Shown: one piece after another, positions 8,464 through 16,890 of the stretch
How the letters are laid out: every line of letters starts with the position of its first letter
Numbering within the stretch: the stretch's first letter is position 1
Assembly: GCA_947459215.1 (NCBI GenBank)
Contig: CANHCQ010000001.1
Coordinates: 124,001 to 188,000 of the forward strand
Length of the DNA stretch: 64,000 nucleotides
Reading direction: 5' to 3'
Origin: Phycisphaerales bacterium
GTDB lineage: Bacteria > Planctomycetota > Phycisphaerae > Phycisphaerales > UBA1924
The notes under the pieces: generated by a model
The model's input: the letters and a program-made list of their open reading frames with translations, nothing else
What the model was told of the DNA's origin: nothing
Databases searched by the model: none
Made by a program: the position numbers and the translations under genes

Positions 8464-9582
8464 TCACAGCAGATCATCGTCGTCGCCGGACTCGTAGAAC
8501 CCCTCGTCGCCCTTGGGCGGCAGCGGATCGCCCGGGCTCGCCCATTGCTCCTTGGGCAGGTGCCGATGGTGCACGCGGATCACGCGGGCGAACTGGCTCG
8601 CAAGGATCTTCGACAACGCATCCAGCGTCGCCTTTGTGTGCTCCGGGAACGGCGTCGAGCGATCGCGGAAGAGCATCACGCTCGCCAGTGTCTCGCCCTC
8701 GTGCACCGCGGAGAAGCCGACAACCGCGCAGTCCTCGATCCAGTCGCTCGCGCCCGGCAGGTTGGCCGCCACCTCGGTCTGCGTGTCGAACCGCACCGTC
8801 TGCCCGAACTCTTCGAGCCGCTGCGGCACGGTGTCCGCGAGATGATCCAGCATCGTTTCGGCCGAGTCCTTCGAGCGGTCGTAGTTCACGTAGGCGCCGA
8901 GCGACCAGTCGCCGGTGCTTGAGGGCAGGAAGAGCGCCGCGTTCGTCGAGCCGAGCTTCGCGAGCAAGAACTCGAGGCTCGTCCGCATCAGGCTCTCGAG
9001 CTCGAGCTCCTGGCGGATCAGCCCGGTGAACTCGCCCGCGATCGCCACCGTGTCGATCTGCTGGGCAAGCTCCGAGTAGGCGCTCGTCATGTCCGCGCAC
9101 AGGCGGTTGAGTTCCTTCGAGAGCGTGCGCCGCGACTCGTTGAGTCGCTTGCACAGCTTTTCCAGCCGCTCCTCGCGGCTCGTCGCCTTGATCGTCGGCT
9201 TCAGGGCCTTGTCGATCGCGGCGGTCAGCTCGTCCTCTTCGCAGCGCTCGTCGACCACGTCGCAGACGCCGAGAGAAAGAGCACGCTTGGCGGCGGCGAA
9301 GTCAGCCTTGGGGCTGAGCATCACAACGCCGGGGAGTGACTCGTGTTGGTGCCGAAGCGCAGGGATCATCACCTCGGCCACGACCGCAGCGAGCACGACA
9401 TGGGTCGTCAACGCCTCGCCCGCCGCCGCGGCGCTCGGAGCGCCGATGCACGAGTGCCCGCGGGCACACAGCACATTCATGATCGCCTCACGACGCGACT
9501 TGCTCGGGTGCGCGACCAGCACAAAGCGTGCGTCGCGGGACTTTGCTTCGCTCGAATTGTCCTTGGTCTTCCGGGGTGCCAT
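8464..9582 (-). CDS. Degenerate receiver - coiled coil - GAF-like signalling protein
   Basis: Protein of 372 residues. Residues about 20-130 (RFVLVAHPSKSRREAIMNVLCARGH...VVMLSPKADFAAAKRALSLGVCDVVDE) have the layout of a CheY-like receiver, but the acidic pair after the first strand and the phospho-accepting Asp are missing (AAVVAEVMIP in place of a VLLDxxMP). Phosphorylation at the usual site is therefore unlikely. A helical, probably coiled-coil stretch follows (EERLEKLCKRLNESRRTLSKELNRL), then a GAF-like sensor region (about 200-340) and an acidic tail ending GDDDDLL. It is the last gene of a minus-strand set with the HDOD and HTH-receiver genes, so it probably acts in the same pathway. The domain calls are by pattern, not by search. 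Confidence 0.65.
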   Translation of the reverse strand: MAPRKTKDNSSEAKSRDARFVLVAHPSKSRREAIMNVLCARGHSCIGAPSAAAAGEALTTHVVLAAVVAEVMIPALRHQHESLPGVVMLSPKADFAAAKRALSLGVCDVVDERCEEDELTAAIDKALKPTIKATSREERLEKLCKRLNESRRTLSKELNRLCADMTSAYSELAQQIDTVAIAGEFTGLIRQELELESLMRTSLEFLLAKLGSTNAALFLPSSTGDWSLGAYVNYDRSKDSAETMLDHLADTVPQRLEEFGQTVRFDTQTEVAANLPGASDWIEDCAVVGFSAVHEGETLASVMLFRDRSTPFPEHTKATLDALSKILASQFARVIRVHHRHLPKEQWASPGDPLPPKGDEGFYESGDDDDLL

Positions 9583-9651
9583 GCGTGAACGTCCTGTTGT
9601 TGTTCTCGCATGTTGGGTCGGTCGCTTCGCGGCGCGACTTTCGTCGCAGTG

Positions 9652-10926
9652 TCATGCGGCGCGGACTTTTTCGCGTTCCGCCTGCGATCGCGTCGCTTCC
9701 GCGCCGTCCAATCGCTTCAGTTCCGCGAGCGTCTGCTCCAGTTCCTGCGACGCCGAGACGATGGCCGCCATGCTCGCCCGGTCGCGGCCATCGGTCAGCC
9801 GCATCGCCAGGATCTGGCTCCGCGAGACGATCGTCTGCAGCAGCTCGGCCGCGTGCACGCTCGATTCGCCGATCTTCCGCGCCCGCGTCAGCATCTCCAT
9901 TTCCTTCGCCGAGGGGCGCACCGGTGCCGGGGCCGCATCGCGGGAGTGCTTCGTCTGTCGAAGCAGCGTCAGGTTCTCGCGGCTCAGCGTCTGCAGCGCG
10001 TGCAGCGCAAACTCTTCCGGTCCCTTGTCCGACATCCCAAGCGCGCTCAGGCGATCGCTCACCGCCCGCAGCAATTGTGCCCCGAATTCCTTCATCGAAG
10101 GCGGACGCACGCCCGACGTCGGCAGCATGATCGCCACGCTTGGCGGCGGATCAAAGTCCCCCGACCACCCAAGCCCCAGAGAACGCACCAACGCCGCGCT
10201 TCCCGAGACCAGTCCGATCAGCGCCTTCTCGTCGCACTCGGGGATCTGCCCATACGCCGTGCCGTGGTGCTGCATCACAGCCATCAACGCGGGCGGCAGG
10301 TCCCAATGCGAGGCGAGCGCGCGTCCGGCCTCGCGATAGTCGATCCCCAGCACCCGACGCTCCACGAACCCGCTTTCGACGCATTCCTGCCGTGCCAGTT
10401 CGATGACACGCGAGTACGCCTTCGGCAGGACGTGATCCAGCACCAGCTTGCCCACCGCATGCAGCATCCCCGCGATAAACGCCTCTTCCGGCGCGATCCG
10501 CAGTTCCGCCTTGTTGTGCAACGCCAGCAGCTCCGCCGTCGACGCGACGCAGATGCAGTACTGCCAGAATCCGTCGCGATCGATGCGGCCATCGCCGCTG
10601 CCCTGCGGTGCCAACGCCGCAAAGGCGCTCGCGCCGACCGCGGCATTGCGGACCGCCTCAAGACCGACCAGCACGACTGCACGCCGGATGGAGGTGATCT
10701 TCTCGCCAACTCCCTTGTCGGCACGCCGGCACAGGCCCAGGATTCGGCCCGACAGCACCGGGTCCGTCTCGATCAGCTTTGCGATCTCACCAAGGTCGGC
10801 AGCCTGCGCGTTCTCCAACGCCATAAGCCTCGATGCCACCGGCGCGAGCGGCGGCAGCGTCGAGACCTGCTTGAGGATCAGATCGATGTTCTGCTGCCGC
10901 GGCGATGGGGCGCTGAGCTCGGTCAC
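9652..10926 (-). CDS. HDOD domain protein
   Basis: Protein of 424 residues. The start is GTG 10926 (VTELSAPSPRQQN) because AGGAG sits 7 bases upstream; the open frame reaches 10980 but would overlap the previous gene. Residues about 10-215 fit the HDOD domain: the opening LPPLAPVASRLMAL, then LIETDPVLSGRILGLCR, SIRRAVVLVGLEAVRN and FIAGMLHAVGKLVLDHV. HDOD is related to HD phosphohydrolases but usually lacks metal ligands and is thought to act as a signalling scaffold. The rest is helical, with no known domain seen. It lies 40 bases downstream of the HTH-receiver gene, in an apparent operon. Confidence 0.8.
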   Translation of the reverse strand: MTELSAPSPRQQNIDLILKQVSTLPPLAPVASRLMALENAQAADLGEIAKLIETDPVLSGRILGLCRRADKGVGEKITSIRRAVVLVGLEAVRNAAVGASAFAALAPQGSGDGRIDRDGFWQYCICVASTAELLALHNKAELRIAPEEAFIAGMLHAVGKLVLDHVLPKAYSRVIELARQECVESGFVERRVLGIDYREAGRALASHWDLPPALMAVMQHHGTAYGQIPECDEKALIGLVSGSAALVRSLGLGWSGDFDPPPSVAIMLPTSGVRPPSMKEFGAQLLRAVSDRLSALGMSDKGPEEFALHALQTLSRENLTLLRQTKHSRDAAPAPVRPSAKEMEMLTRARKIGESSVHAAELLQTIVSRSQILAMRLTDGRDRASMAAIVSASQELEQTLAELKRLDGAEATRSQAEREKVRAA

Positions 10927-10966
10927 GGATTGCTCCTGCCTGGCGAAAGGGCGCGATCGCTGCCGA

Positions 10967-11632
10967 TCAGGCAGCCGCACGCATCTGGGTGTTCATCATG
11001 CCTTCGACCCGCAGCCGCAGGTCGTTCGCCGTCACCGGCTTGCGGAGGTAGCCGTTGGCACCCGCCGCCATCACGCGATCAAAGTCCGATTGCTGATCCG
11101 AAGCGCTCACGCACAGCACGCGGCACGACTTCAACTCCTCCCGCTGCCGCAGCCGCGAGCACACCAGCACCCCGTTGATGTCAGGCAGCATCAGGTCCAG
11201 CACCATCACGTGCGGGCGAAACGACTCGGTCGCGATCCCGGCGTCATACCCCGTCGTCGCCGTGCGAACGTCGTAGGTGCTCGTGTCCGAGAACGCATGC
11301 GCCGCAAGCCGCACAAACGATTCATCATCGTCCACGATCAGCACGCGGGTCTTCGCGTCCGCGCTCTCGCCCACGCCCAGCACATCGGTCGGGATGCTGT
11401 TGGTCTGCATGAAACGGATGAGCTCGTCCCGTGGAATGCGCCGGAACTTCGAGCCCGGTACACGGAAGCCCGTCAAACGCCCCGCGTCAAAGCAGCGGAT
11501 GATCGTCTGTTGGCTCACCTTGCACACCGCGGCAGCTTCGCCGGTTGTGAAGATTCGCTTTGTAGACAACGGCTCCGCATCGCCCTCGTCGCGCATTGGA
11601 ATGCCGCCGCCGTCTTGCCTCTTTGGGTCCAT
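10967..11632 (-). CDS. Response regulator with N-terminal excisionase/MerR-type HTH
   Basis: Protein of 221 residues from ATG 11632 (MDPKRQDGGG), with GGAG 8 bases upstream; an ATG at 11596 is also possible. Residues about 25-80 (RIFTTGEAAAVCKVSQQTIIRCFDAGRLTGFRVPGSKFRRIPRDELIRFM) are a winged helix of the excisionase/MerR (helix_turn_helix_17) type. Residues about 95-215 are a complete receiver: DDD after the first strand, phospho-accepting Asp in MVLDLMLPDINGV, Ser in CVSAS and Lys in LRKPV. The order DNA-binding then receiver is the reverse of most response regulators. No cognate histidine kinase is seen nearby. It heads the three-gene signalling set. Confidence 0.82.
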   Translation of the reverse strand: MDPKRQDGGGIPMRDEGDAEPLSTKRIFTTGEAAAVCKVSQQTIIRCFDAGRLTGFRVPGSKFRRIPRDELIRFMQTNSIPTDVLGVGESADAKTRVLIVDDDESFVRLAAHAFSDTSTYDVRTATTGYDAGIATESFRPHVMVLDLMLPDINGVLVCSRLRQREELKSCRVLCVSASDQQSDFDRVMAAGANGYLRKPVTANDLRLRVEGMMNTQMRAAA

Positions 11633-11810
11633 GACGATTCTCCGGTCTCTCTCTCGACCTCCACTTCCCCTCCCGAGATCGGACGCGATGCCGCCACACT
11701 TCATGTGAAGCTGTGCGGCCTCTATCGATTGGGTTCACTTTCCCCGTCCCATACCTCGGACGCGCCGAGCTTGCGCCCTCCGGCACGCCGAACGCATTTT
11801 CACTCGCAAA

Positions 11811-12506
11811 TCACGGGGCCTGATCCGGATGCAGCTGTCGCCACTTCGTGACGGCTTCCGGCTCCCGCGCGTAGATCGGTGCCAGCTCGTCCACCGGCGT
11901 CGCTCCGTTCGCCGTGTGCAGCGACGCCCCGAACGCCAGCACATCCGCCGCGTCAAAGTGCGGCAACGCCACCGCAATGCCCATCCGCTCGCACACCGTC
12001 CGCATCGACCCGGGCAGAAACTGATCCGCAATGACGGTACCAACCCCCAGCGCCTCGAGCTGCGTCGCGTCGATCAGCCGTGCCGCGCGAGCATGCGCAT
12101 CACCCTCATCGAACACGCTCGCGTACGCCGTCTCGCCCTTGCTCGCAAGCATGACCGCCAGCCGCCCATGCACCCCATCACGCCGCGCCCGTTCCGCCAA
12201 CACCGCGCTTGTCGGCACGCCGACGCACTGCGCGCCGCTCGCGTACGCCAGCGTCTTCGCCACCGTGACGCCCACCCGCAACGCCGTGAACCCGCCCGGC
12301 CCGCTCGACACGGCGATCAAATTCAGTGCGCTCGGCAGACACCCAGCACGTCGAAACGCCCGATCGATCGCCGGCATCAGGTCGTCCTCGCGCCCGCGAC
12401 CCACCGGCTCGACGACGATCGTTGCCCCAGCCCGCACCGCCACACCCGGTCCGCCCGGTCCCTCGGCGGACGGATTGCTTGTTTCAATCGCCAGCGTTAC
12501 CAACAT
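11811..12506 (-). CDS. tsaB: tRNA threonylcarbamoyladenosine biosynthesis protein TsaB
   Basis: TsaB partners TsaD (and TsaE) in making t6A at position 37 of ANN-decoding tRNAs. The start at ATG 12506 gives MLVTLAIETSNPS, the usual opening of the family (an ASKHA-fold domain); the open frame runs further upstream with no family similarity. Other matching parts are SSGPGGFTALRVGVTVAKTLAYA and GVPTSAVLAERA. The length of 231 residues is normal. No partner genes are next to it. The + strand here is C-rich although the gene is on the minus strand, which matters for the skew finding. Confidence 0.85.
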   Translation of the reverse strand: MLVTLAIETSNPSAEGPGGPGVAVRAGATIVVEPVGRGREDDLMPAIDRAFRRAGCLPSALNLIAVSSGPGGFTALRVGVTVAKTLAYASGAQCVGVPTSAVLAERARRDGVHGRLAVMLASKGETAYASVFDEGDAHARAARLIDATQLEALGVGTVIADQFLPGSMRTVCERMGIAVALPHFDAADVLAFGASLHTANGATPVDELAPIYAREPEAVTKWRQLHPDQAP

Positions 12507-13026
12507 CGCGGCAGGATAGGTTCCCGCACACGAGTCGCCCCGCCCGTCCGTTGCACGGGCGGCGAAGGCTTTCGCGCCACCCCTTCTCGTTCTTCCCCCA
12601 TCCATTCGCCGTGCGTCCGACAACACCTGCGGCCCATCTCACGCCCGATGGGCCACCCGCGCCCTGGTGCGTCCCAACCGCCAACATCAGTCCGACGTCC
12701 CTTCGCCGCACCTGCTATCGTTTCCCGTCAGTTCCGCCTGCCGAACGTCTCTTCCGACGCGTGGCCAGGGCGGAACACGCCGGTGCATCGTGGTTCACGT
12801 TGGCCTCGTCGGGTTTTCCCGCCGTCGGCGCGGCGTACGGCAATCCGGCTCCGCAGCACGCGCGTCGCCATCGACGCCCACACACGGAATCGCTCGCTTG
12901 GGACATCGATCACGTCGTAGACGCGGCAGAGGCGGCGGGCATCACCCCGGTGGCGGTCATCATCCGCACCAGACTGGCGGCGGTGGCGGTGGCGGTGGGG
13001 GCGGCGGTGGTGGGGGCGCCGCGACC
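12507..13026 (+). other. 520-base region upstream of rho; possible Gly-rich extension
   Basis: No recognisable gene. The rho frame stays open from a GTG at 12667 and encodes a basic, His/Gly-rich stretch (RRRRGRGGG, GGGHHPGGGHHP) and a run of 14 glycines just before ATG 13027. Third-position composition upstream of about 12900 does not look coding. A second frame here is also open. The region is either 5' leader DNA or encodes a low-complexity N-terminal tail of Rho, as in some other GC-rich bacteria. Confidence 0.4.
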
Positions 13027-14133
13027 ATGTCGCGCCCGAATCAGGCTCCCACCTTCCCCGGCCTCGAACTGCCCCCGGGCCTCACCCGCATCAAACCCTG
13101 GGAAGAACTCACCTCCATCGATCCGGCCCCTCGGCTCACGCTGGAGTACCCCGGCTGCCCCGCTAGTTGCCGCCTCATCGATCTCTTCTGTCCCATCGGC
13201 CGCGGCCAGCGCGGCCTCATCGTCTCGCCGCCCAAGGCCGGCAAGACCTCCCTCCTCAAGGACATCGCCACCGCCATCCTCCGCAACCACCCCGACGTCG
13301 AAGTCGTGGTGCTGCTGGTCGATGAGCGCCCCGAGGAAGTCACCGACTTCCGCCGCACCTTCGCCCAGTTCACCGCGGTTCAGAACGAGGTCGCCCAACG
13401 CGCCGACCAGGCCACCCGTGAACTGATGAAGGAGCTTCCGCCCGATGTCGCCGCCCAACTCCAGGGCGCACCGGCCATCCCGCCTGCTAACGGCCAAGCT
13501 CCCGCACCCGTCGCGCCGGCACCCGTCAAGCTCACGCCCCGCTGCAAGGTCGTCGCCAGCAGCAACGACCACACGATCGACAAGCACATCCAGGTCAGCC
13601 TCGCGACGCAGGCGTATTGCAAGACAATGGTCGAGGCCGGCAAGCACGTCGTCGTCATCCTCGACTCGCTCACCCGCCTCGGCCGCGCCTTCAACAACAG
13701 CCGCCACCATTCCAACAGCGGCCGCACCATGACCGGCGGCCTCGACAGCAAGGCCCTCGAAGTCCCCCGCCAGATCTTCGGCGCATCGCGCAACACCGAG
13801 GAAGCCGGCAGCCTGACGATGATCGCCTCCTGCCTCGTCGATACCGGCTCCGCGGCTGACCAGATCATCTTCGAAGAGTTCAAGGGCTCGGGCAACATGG
13901 AGCTCATCCTCGATCGCAAGATCGCCGAGCGCCGTCTCTTCCCCGCGATCAACCTCGCCGCCAGCGGCACCCGCAAGGAGCACCTGCTCCTCAACGCCAC
14001 CGAGCTGCACACCATGACGGCCCTCCGCCGCCGTCTGCTCGCCATGCCCCCGCCCCAGCAGGTCGAACAGCTCCTCGCCGCCATGCAGCGGTTCCCGACC
14101 AACGCCGCCCTCGTCGGCAGCACCAGCGCCTGA
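13027..14133 (+). CDS. rho: Transcription termination factor Rho, atypical
   Basis: The ATP-driven RNA helicase core is clear: LIDLFCPIGRGQRGLIVSPPKAGKTS (Walker A), LLVDERPEEVTDF, VVVILDSLTRLGRAFN (Walker B), GGLDSKAL, FFGA-like IFGASRNTEEAGSLTMIA, EEFKGSGNMEL and LDRKIAERRLFPAIN. From ATG 13027 the protein is 368 residues, against about 419 in E. coli. The part corresponding to the N-terminal OB-fold RNA-binding domain is not visible, either here or in the Gly-rich extension upstream. Between VTDFRR and VVASS there are about 64 residues, where E. coli Rho has about 5. The insertion is Ala/Pro-rich (bases about 13363-13554). The true start is uncertain and could be upstream. Confidence 0.88.
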   Translation: MSRPNQAPTFPGLELPPGLTRIKPWEELTSIDPAPRLTLEYPGCPASCRLIDLFCPIGRGQRGLIVSPPKAGKTSLLKDIATAILRNHPDVEVVVLLVDERPEEVTDFRRTFAQFTAVQNEVAQRADQATRELMKELPPDVAAQLQGAPAIPPANGQAPAPVAPAPVKLTPRCKVVASSNDHTIDKHIQVSLATQAYCKTMVEAGKHVVVILDSLTRLGRAFNNSRHHSNSGRTMTGGLDSKALEVPRQIFGASRNTEEAGSLTMIASCLVDTGSAADQIIFEEFKGSGNMELILDRKIAERRLFPAINLAASGTRKEHLLLNATELHTMTALRRRLLAMPPPQQVEQLLAAMQRFPTNAALVGSTSA

Positions 14134-14168
14134 CCGCTCGCGTGGCATCGGCTCCTCCAAGAAAATAT

Positions 14169-14198
14169 TGAGACTTCGTCTCAGAACGGCTACCGTTC
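14169..14198 (+). promoter_or_regulatory. Two adjacent palindromes upstream of feoA, candidate metal-regulator site
   Basis: TGAGAC-TTC-GTCTCA (14169-14183) is followed directly by GAACGG-CTA-CCGTTC (14184-14198). Both have perfect 6-bp arms and 3-base centres. A possible -10 TATATT lies at 14207-14212, 10 bases before the feoA start. Placement before a ferrous-iron uptake operon suggests an iron-responsive operator (Fur, DtxR/IdeR or another family), but neither half matches a consensus I can assign. Confidence 0.45.
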
Positions 14199-14222
14199 TT
14201 CGTCGCTATATTGCTGACTTCT

Positions 14223-14573
14223 ATGTCCGAAACTCACGCCAATACCTCCCTGATCTCTCCACCCGGCTGCGTCGCTGCCGTGCCGGTCGGCCCGACGTGC
14301 TCGCTCGCCACGCTCGCCGCGGGTCAGATCGCCCACGTCGCCACGCTCGGCATGGACGATCCCGCCGACGCCGCGCTTCTTCGAGCCATGGGTCTCCGCC
14401 CCGGCGTGCGCGTTCGCGTGATCCGTCTTGGCCAACCGTCCATCATCGAAGTCCTCGGCGCCGAAGCCTGCGGCTGCGCGTGCGCCAGCCGCATCGGACT
14501 CACCAAGGACCTCGCCGCCAAGGTGCACGTCGTTCTGGGCAGTGGTGGGGAGGCAGGGAGCCCCGCGCAATGA
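14223..14573 (+). CDS. feoA: FeoA ferrous iron transport accessory protein
   Basis: Protein of 116 residues from ATG 14223 (MSETHANTSL). The SH3-like FeoA core is CSLATLAAGQIAHVATLG...LLRAMGLRPGVRVRVIRLGQPSIIEVLGAEACGCACASRIGLTKDLAAKVHVV. It carries an N-terminal extension of about 30 residues and a C-x-C-x-C cysteine group (CGCAC) in the core, where most FeoA proteins have a 'GxxxALR' strand. FeoA is thought to modulate the FeoB G-domain at the inner face of the membrane. Its stop overlaps the feoB start (ATGA), so the two are translationally coupled. Confidence 0.88.
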   Translation: MSETHANTSLISPPGCVAAVPVGPTCSLATLAAGQIAHVATLGMDDPADAALLRAMGLRPGVRVRVIRLGQPSIIEVLGAEACGCACASRIGLTKDLAAKVHVVLGSGGEAGSPAQ

Positions 14574-16705
14574 ATGACAGCAGCTTCGGAGCCTCGGGGC
14601 AGAATGGGTCCGAAGCCGGGGCCGCGACGACCCGTGCCGACGCATGCGACGACGGCATTCTCCACGTCCCCCTGCTCGGCAACCCCAATACCGGCAAGAC
14701 CACGCTCTTCAACGCACTCTGCGGCCTGCGCCACAAGACCAGCAACTTTCCCGGCACAACGCAGGACGCACGCATCGGCACCGTCCGTGCCGCCGCCACC
14801 AAGGGCCAAGCCGACGTCGAGATCCACCTGATCGACCTGCCCGGTATCTACTCCGTCGAACTCAATCAGTCCGAGGCCGAGATCTGCCGCAACGTGCTCG
14901 CTGGGCGTCTCTCCCCCAAGTCCGAGCCCTTCGGCGACCCCGAAGGTGTCTGCGTCGTCGTTGACGCTACCAACCTCCCACGCAATCTCGTCCTCGTCGG
15001 CGAAGTGCTCCGCCGCCGCCTGCCCACGGTCATCGCGCTCAACATGATGGACCTCGCCCGCCAGCAGGGCCGACTCATCAACATCCGCACGCTCGAAGAG
15101 CAACTCGGTTGCCGCGTCATCGCCACGAGCGCCCGTAGCGGCGAAGGCCTGACCGAACTCGTCAACGCGCTCGCCAAGCCGACCGTGCCGACACGCACGC
15201 CCCCCGGCGATCAGGCCGAACTCGAACTCTGGGCCGATCGCATCGCCAGCCGCGCCCTGGGTGCGAGCGCGAGCGGCATCGCGATCCCGCCCGCGTCCAC
15301 CGTTGTCCCGTCCGCCCTGCCCAAGCCCAGCCTCACCGATCGCCTCGATCCCATCCTCGTCTCGCCGTGGACCGGCGTCCCGATCTTTGCCGCGATCATG
15401 GTCGGCCTGTTCTACACCATTTTCTCCGTCGCCCACTTTCCGATGGACTGGATCGATGCCATCTTCGCGTTCACGACCGGCCTCATCGATGCCTATGTGC
15501 CCGCCGGCATTCTCCGTGACCTGCTCTCCCACGGCATCGTCACCGGTGTCGGCGCCACCGTCATCTTCGTGCCTCAGATTTGCCTGCTCTTCTTCCTGAT
15601 CTCGCTGCTCGAGGACACCGGCTATCTCGCCCGTGCCGCCCTGCTCATGGACCGCGTCCTGCGCCCCTTCGGCCTGCCCGGGCACGCCTTCGTCCCGCTG
15701 CTCTCAAGCCACGCCTGCGCCCTTCCCGGCATCATGTCCGCCCGTGTCATTCCCGATCCCAGAGAGCGGCTCGCCACGATCCTCGTCGCACCCTTCATGA
15801 CCTGCTCGGCGCGGCTTCCGGTCTACGTGCTCGTCACCAGCTTGCTCTTCCGCGATCGTCCGCTGCTTGCCGGCATCGCCTTCGTCGGCTGCTACGCCCT
15901 GGGCGCCGCCGCCGGCCTCTTCTCCGCGCTCATCGCACGCCGCACCCTGCTCAAGGGCAAGAGCCGCCCGATGGTGCTCGAACTGCCCACCTACAAGCTC
16001 CCCTCGCTCCGCACCGCGGCGATCACCACCTTCGATCGCGGCTGGATGTTCCTCAAGAACGCCGGAACCAACATCCTCGCGATCTGCATCGTCCTGTGGT
16101 GGCTGGGAAGCTACCCGCAGGTCGCTCCGCCCGCCGACGCGCTGCTCCAGCAGCAGCAGGCCGCAGAACTGCAGCAGATCGCCGACGCCGAGACCGTGCC
16201 GGACAAAAAGCAGTTCACCCAGTCGCAGGCCGACGCGATGAACGCCGCCGCCGAACGCCGCATCGCCGCCCACGCAAAGGAGAACGCGTACATCGGCCGC
16301 ATCGGCAAGGCGATGGAGCCCGTCTTCGCGCCCCTCGGTTACGACTGGCAGCTCACCATCGGCGTCATGACGTCCTTCGCCGCCCGCGAGGTCTTCGTCT
16401 CCACCATGGCCGTTGTCGTCCGCGCCGGCGATGAGGATCTCGACCCATCCGACGCCGGTGCCGTCGCGTCCGTCCAAGCCGCCACCCGATCCGACGGCAT
16501 CACCCCCATCTTCACCACCGCCACCTGCTGGTCCATCCTCGTCTACTTCGTCCTCGCGATGCAGTGCCTGCCCACACTCGCCGTCACCGCGCGAGAAGCC
16601 GGCAGCCCGCGCTGGGCGATCTTGCAGTTCCTCTGGATGAGCGGCGTCGCGTACCTCTTTGCCTTCGTCACGTTCCAGGTCTTGCGCGCCGCGGGGGTTT
16701 CCTGA
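14570..16705 (+). CDS. feoB: FeoB ferrous iron transporter
   Basis: Protein of 711 residues. The N-terminal G protein has GNPNTGKT (residues 37-44), DLPG and NMMD. The membrane domain includes the gate motifs HACALPGIMSAR and APFMTCSARLPVYVL and several hydrophobic helices. A soluble Gln/Ala-rich helical insertion (about 16140-16290, LLQQQQAAELQQ...) separates the last groups of helices, and MTSFAAREVFVSTM follows. It imports Fe2+ across the cytoplasmic membrane. It sits between feoA (ATGA overlap) and a small membrane protein (TGATG overlap), forming a three-gene operon behind the tandem palindromes at 14169-14198. Confidence 0.95.
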   Translation: MNDSSFGASGQNGSEAGAATTRADACDDGILHVPLLGNPNTGKTTLFNALCGLRHKTSNFPGTTQDARIGTVRAAATKGQADVEIHLIDLPGIYSVELNQSEAEICRNVLAGRLSPKSEPFGDPEGVCVVVDATNLPRNLVLVGEVLRRRLPTVIALNMMDLARQQGRLINIRTLEEQLGCRVIATSARSGEGLTELVNALAKPTVPTRTPPGDQAELELWADRIASRALGASASGIAIPPASTVVPSALPKPSLTDRLDPILVSPWTGVPIFAAIMVGLFYTIFSVAHFPMDWIDAIFAFTTGLIDAYVPAGILRDLLSHGIVTGVGATVIFVPQICLLFFLISLLEDTGYLARAALLMDRVLRPFGLPGHAFVPLLSSHACALPGIMSARVIPDPRERLATILVAPFMTCSARLPVYVLVTSLLFRDRPLLAGIAFVGCYALGAAAGLFSALIARRTLLKGKSRPMVLELPTYKLPSLRTAAITTFDRGWMFLKNAGTNILAICIVLWWLGSYPQVAPPADALLQQQQAAELQQIADAETVPDKKQFTQSQADAMNAAAERRIAAHAKENAYIGRIGKAMEPVFAPLGYDWQLTIGVMTSFAAREVFVSTMAVVVRAGDEDLDPSDAGAVASVQAATRSDGITPIFTTATCWSILVYFVLAMQCLPTLAVTAREAGSPRWAILQFLWMSGVAYLFAFVTFQVLRAAGVS

Positions 16706-16890
16706 TGCGCACGCTCGCCGCCCTGCCGCTGGGTGATTGGCAGTTCTGGGTCGCAAGCGTCATCGCGCTCGGAGCGCTGTGGGTCGTGATCAACTCCGTT
16801 GTGCCCGAGAGCCTCCTGCCTTGGAAACGCAAGCCAAAGCAAACCAAGGCCTCGCTGACGATCAGCGCCAAGAAGCGAAACGACGACTGA
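16705..16890 (+). CDS. Small FeoB-associated single-pass membrane protein
   Basis: Protein of 61 residues whose ATG overlaps the feoB stop (TGATG). It has one hydrophobic helix (FWVASVIALGALWVVINSVV) and a basic tail (WKRKPKQTKASL...KKRNDD). Position, size and topology match the small 'FeoB-associated Cys-rich membrane proteins' of other phyla, but this one has no cysteine. A Feo role is inferred from the coupling; no homology to FeoC is visible. A GCGGTCG/CGACCGC hairpin follows at 16905-16920. Confidence 0.65.
   Translation: MRTLAALPLGDWQFWVASVIALGALWVVINSVVPESLLPWKRKPKQTKASLTISAKKRNDD

Noticed and set aside
12910-14160. Minus-strand 416-codon frame opposite rho
   Set aside because: The plus strand encodes clear Rho motifs; the antisense frame has none.
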